Assembly: GCA_938045195.1 (NCBI GenBank)
Contig: CALINC010000116.1
Coordinates: forward strand, 1-7,364
DNA from: an uncultured Treponema sp.
GTDB lineage: Bacteria > Spirochaetota > Spirochaetia > Treponematales > Treponemataceae
DNA: 7,364 nucleotides
Reading direction: 5' to 3'
Under the pieces are notes generated by a model. That model ran no database searches. It was not told the DNA's origin and saw nothing but the letters and a program-made list of their open reading frames with translations. A program made the translations under genes and the position numbers. Shown here one piece after another: positions 5,336 to 7,364 of this stretch (the stretch's first letter is position 1; each line of letters begins with the position of its first letter).

Positions 5336-6661
5336 TTAATCCTGTGTAATTACTTTAAAAACAAGCTCTTGTTTTTGCGGAGCTGCGGAAGAATATGTTA
5401 CTGCCTGCTTTAAAAGCTGCATTGCGCCTTGCATACAGGCGGCATCTTTTCCGTAGACTTTCATAATTACATCGCCTTTTTTTACCTTATCTCCTGCATG
5501 CTTTAAAATTTCCATTCCGGCATCGGGGCATACGGCATCAGTCGTTTTATTTCTTCCAACTCCAAGATTTACACCGGCAAGACCTGTATTGAACGCATTT
5601 ATACTTTGAATATATCCGTCTTGTTCTGCAAAAAGATTTTCGGTAAAACGGCTTCGGCGTTTTTTTAATTCGCCGGAAAGCGTTTTTGCATTTCCGCCTT
5701 GCAGTTCTACGTTTTGCATAAAAAGTTCGTAAGCCTTGCCGGATGATACAGCCTGTTTTGCAAGTTTAATTCCGTCGTCTTCAGATTTTGCCTTGCCGCC
5801 TAACATCAGCATTCTTGCCGCAAGTAAAAGAGTTAAATCGGTTGTGTCTTGTGGTCCTTCCCCTTTTAGAATATCAACGGTTTCTTCAATCTCCAAAAAA
5901 TTTCCTACCATGTTTCCGAGCGGTTCATTCATATTTGTGATTAATGCAGCTGCCTTTTTTCCCATTGCTTTTGCAGTACCCGTAAGGCTTACAGCTAGAG
6001 CAGTTGCGTCTTCGACAGTTTTCATAAATGCGCCTGAGCCGCACTTTACATCAAAAACTAAAGCCTCCGAACCCTCGGCAACTTTTTTTGATAAGATACT
6101 TGAAGTTATAAGCGGAACGGATTCAACGGTTGCCGTAACATCTCTCATCGCATACATAAGCCTATCGGCAGGAACAATTTCTTTTGTTTGTCCTGTCATT
6201 GCAAAACCGATTTTTGAAATAAAAGTTCTAAATTCTTCTATATTTAAGTTAGTTCTATAACCTGTAATTGCTTCTAGCTTATCAAGAGTACCTCCTGTAT
6301 GTCCTAAAGCCCTGCCGCTCATCATCGGCACTTTTATTCCGTTGGCGGCAACAATCGGTGCAAGCGGAAGCGAAAGTTTATCGCCCACACCGCCTGTAGA
6401 ATGCTTGTCAATAAAAGGCCCAGTCAAGCCGGATAAATCCATAACATTGCCTGAATGAAGCATAATTTCGGTAAGGCAAGCTGTTTCTTCAAAAGTCATT
6501 CCATTAAAATAAACTGACATAAGCCATGCCGACATTTGATAATCCGGGATTTCTCCTTTTACATAACCCGATACTATAAATTCTATTTCCTCACGGGTAA
6601 GCGGTTCAATGGGGTTGCCTTTAGTACCCCGTTTTTTCATAATAATATCTACAGCACGCAT
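5336..6661 (-). CDS. deoA: Pyrimidine-nucleoside / thymidine phosphorylase
   Basis: It catalyses reversible phosphorolysis of thymidine (and in PyNP-type enzymes uridine) to the free base and (deoxy)ribose-1-phosphate, in cytoplasmic nucleoside salvage. The product is 441 aa, the usual family length. Visible signatures are KHSTGGVGDK (86-95, phosphate binding) and the family pattern SGRALGHTGGTLDKLE (115-130). R173, S188 and K192 fall within AMRDVTATVE...ITSSILSKK and match the substrate residues R171, S186 and K190 of E. coli DeoA. The C-terminal PYNP_C domain (about 345-410) has GRNKTTDAV and GDKVKKGD. The start is the ATG at 6661 (MRAVDIIMKKRG), which matches the family N-terminus and follows GGGGGAA at 4-nt spacing. 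The longer frame from 6718 adds 19 unconserved residues and is rejected. The name pdp (PyNP) is equally possible, since sequence alone does not settle uridine use. It converges on valS with 46 nt between. Confidence 0.95.
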   Translation of the reverse strand: MRAVDIIMKKRGTKGNPIEPLTREEIEFIVSGYVKGEIPDYQMSAWLMSVYFNGMTFEETACLTEIMLHSGNVMDLSGLTGPFIDKHSTGGVGDKLSLPLAPIVAANGIKVPMMSGRALGHTGGTLDKLEAITGYRTNLNIEEFRTFISKIGFAMTGQTKEIVPADRLMYAMRDVTATVESVPLITSSILSKKVAEGSEALVFDVKCGSGAFMKTVEDATALAVSLTGTAKAMGKKAAALITNMNEPLGNMVGNFLEIEETVDILKGEGPQDTTDLTLLLAARMLMLGGKAKSEDDGIKLAKQAVSSGKAYELFMQNVELQGGNAKTLSGELKKRRSRFTENLFAEQDGYIQSINAFNTGLAGVNLGVGRNKTTDAVCPDAGMEILKHAGDKVKKGDVIMKVYGKDAACMQGAMQLLKQAVTYSSAAPQKQELVFKVITQD

Positions 6662-6686
6662 AAAATTCCCCCAAAAATAAGATAGA

Positions 6687-6705
6687 CTTTCTTTATTGTA
6701 GAAAG
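6687..6705 (-). other. Small hairpin in the leader of the phosphorylase gene
   Basis: CTTTCT and AGAAAG form a 6-bp stem with a 7-nt loop within the predicted 5' untranslated region, about 25 nt before the start codon. It is not followed by a U-tract. It may modulate translation or be incidental. Confidence 0.25.
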
Positions 6706-6755
6706 CTAACAAAAACAAACAAGAAACTTGGAAACCTTTTCAAGCTTATACGTTT

Positions 6756-6784
6756 ATACTATTATTTAAGATAAGAAAAGTCAA
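6756..6784 (-). promoter_or_regulatory. Minus-strand promoter of the phosphorylase gene
   Basis: Read on the minus strand, TTGACT (6784-6779, five of six consensus bases) is followed by 17 nt and TAGTAT (6761-6756, four of six). Transcription would start near 6750, giving a leader of about 90 nt before the ATG at 6661. No recognisable DeoR or CytR operator was identified. Confidence 0.55.
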
Positions 6785-7087
6785 GACTACTAACTTAGCC
6801 GCAGAAATTAAATTTAAGGAAAGCCTTTAAAAACTGAGGTTTTTATAGGTACCTTGATATTTTTAGAGCTTTCTATAATCTATGTTACTTATGTGTAGAT
6901 TTGTCAATACGCCTGCACCCGTATGTTCCGTCATTCCTAATCTGCTTTTTTGATAGAATTCATTTAGATACGATAATTATTTTTGCCTTTCAATGAACAT
7001 TTCCTGTTTTAAGGTTTGTTTTAATAACAATTCCTACCATAAAAAGCATACAAAATCAAAAATTATAAAAATTATTCTAATAAAACA
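6785..7087. other. Non-coding intergenic region between divergent genes
   Basis: No frame here has a start, a ribosome binding site and codon-like content, and no tRNA or rRNA is apparent. The stretch contains an imperfect hairpin (6816-6855), an isolated TATAAT (6874-6879) without a well-spaced -35, and an AT-rich run (about 7030-7087) just upstream of the next promoter that could act as an UP element. Otherwise nothing is recognised. Confidence 0.5.
6816..6855. other. Long imperfect hairpin in intergenic DNA
   Basis: The inner stem TAAAAAC/GTTTTTA (6828-6834 with 6839-6845) closes a TGAG loop. Beyond one T/T mismatch it continues with CCT/AGG (6824-6826 with 6847-6849). After a short internal loop, AAGG (6816-6819) pairs with CCTT (6852-6855). 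There is no U-tract on either side, so it is not an ordinary terminator. It could be part of a small RNA, a regulator site or a degenerate repeat. Confidence 0.4.
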
Positions 7088-7116
7088 TTGTTTTTTCGTT
7101 AGTGGTGTTATATAAT
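7088..7116 (+). promoter_or_regulatory. Promoter of the beta-helix-like secreted protein gene
   Basis: TTGTTT (7088-7093, four of six consensus bases) is spaced 17 nt from a perfect TATAAT (7111-7116). The preceding DNA is very AT-rich. Transcription would begin near 7123, giving a very short leader that begins close to or within the AAGGAGA ribosome binding site (7124-7130). Confidence 0.6.
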
Positions 7117-7135
7117 ATTTACCAAGGAGAAGTTT

Positions 7136-7364
7136 ATGGTTAAAAAACTCATTATAACTTGTATATTTGCCGCTTCGGTGTCGGCAAATCTAATCGCGGC
7201 AGACTATTATGTTTCAAAAGAAACAGGCAAAAATAGTAATGCAGGCACGAAGGATGCTCCATTCAAAAACATTGAAAAAGCCGCAGAGAAGGCTCAACCG
7301 GGAGATAGACTTTACGTTGCAGAAGGCAATTACTACGGTGTTAGAGACAAAGGTTTTATTATGA
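7136..7364 (+). CDS. Secreted DUF1565/right-handed beta-helix-like protein, N-terminal part
   Basis: Partial: the frame is open for 76 codons and leaves the window. The ATG at 7136 follows AAGGAGA (7124-7130) at ideal spacing. Residues 1-22 are a signal peptide (VKKLIITCIFAASVSANLIAA) with probable signal peptidase I cleavage at 22/23. The cysteine at 9 is inside the hydrophobic core and is not a lipobox. Residues 23-68 match the pattern that opens DUF1565 and related parallel beta-helix proteins: DYYVS, N-x-G-T, APFKNIEKAAEKAQPGD and LYVAEGNYYG. Such domains usually precede coils of a carbohydrate-binding or polysaccharide-degrading beta-helix, and the protein should be exported to the periplasm or cell surface. 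Total length, substrate and catalytic residues lie outside the window. Family assignment is by pattern recognition of the N-terminus only. Confidence 0.75.
   Translation, partial: MVKKLIITCIFAASVSANLIAADYYVSKETGKNSNAGTKDAPFKNIEKAAEKAQPGDRLYVAEGNYYGVRDKGFIM

Noticed and set aside
6662..6718. N-terminal extension of the phosphorylase from an ATG at 6718
   Set aside because: The extra 19 residues are not family-like. The MRAVDI start at 6661 matches known PyNP/DeoA N-termini and has its own GGGGGAA ribosome binding site.
1..7364. CRISPR arrays, tRNA/rRNA genes, transposases and riboswitches
   Set aside because: No regularly spaced repeats, tRNA-like cloverleaf, ribosomal RNA segments, transposase motifs or known aptamer cores were seen on either strand.

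Overview
The window looks like chromosomal DNA of a spirochaete, most likely an oral or gut Treponema. This rests on family-level recognition and base composition: an AT-rich genome with good AGGAG-type ribosome binding sites, a 901-residue valyl-tRNA synthetase, a PyNP/DeoA-type phosphorylase, and secreted proteins of a kind common in treponemes. Species cannot be fixed from sequence alone.

Layout, left to right (+ strand unless stated). (1) Positions 1-242 are non-coding. They hold the left copy of an imperfect inverted repeat and a very good sigma70-type promoter (TTGACA-N17-TATACT) preceded by a second TTGACA box 22 bp upstream. (2) A small peptide gene (243 or, more likely, 273-503) encodes an unrecognised protein with a glycine-rich linker and a basic, Trp-rich C-terminus. 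(3) It is followed 91 nt later by a CPBP/Abi-family intramembrane protease gene (595-1431). (4) The stop codon of that gene lies in an exact 20-bp duplicate of the gene's own ribosome-binding-site/start region, which now opens only a 10-codon stub. The right copy of the inverted repeat follows at 1470-1504. (5) A gene for a secreted, probably outer-membrane beta-strand-rich protein of unknown function occupies 1572-2480. (6) valS (2584-5289) has its own promoter. (7) Converging on it from the minus strand, 46 nt away, is a pyrimidine-nucleoside/thymidine phosphorylase gene (6661-5336) with a minus-strand promoter at 6784-6756. (8) A 474-nt non-coding stretch (6662-7135) holds that promoter, a long imperfect hairpin and a strong forward promoter. 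(9) The 5' end of a secreted DUF1565/beta-helix-like protein begins at 7136 and runs off the window.

valS and the phosphorylase are ordinary housekeeping and nucleoside-salvage genes. The part worth attention is roughly 17-1504: a peptide gene plus an intramembrane protease, driven by one strong promoter and bounded by inverted repeats. It has the look of a small peptide-maturation, immunity or signalling cassette that has been inserted or duplicated. That function is inference; the repeats, motifs and promoter are directly visible.
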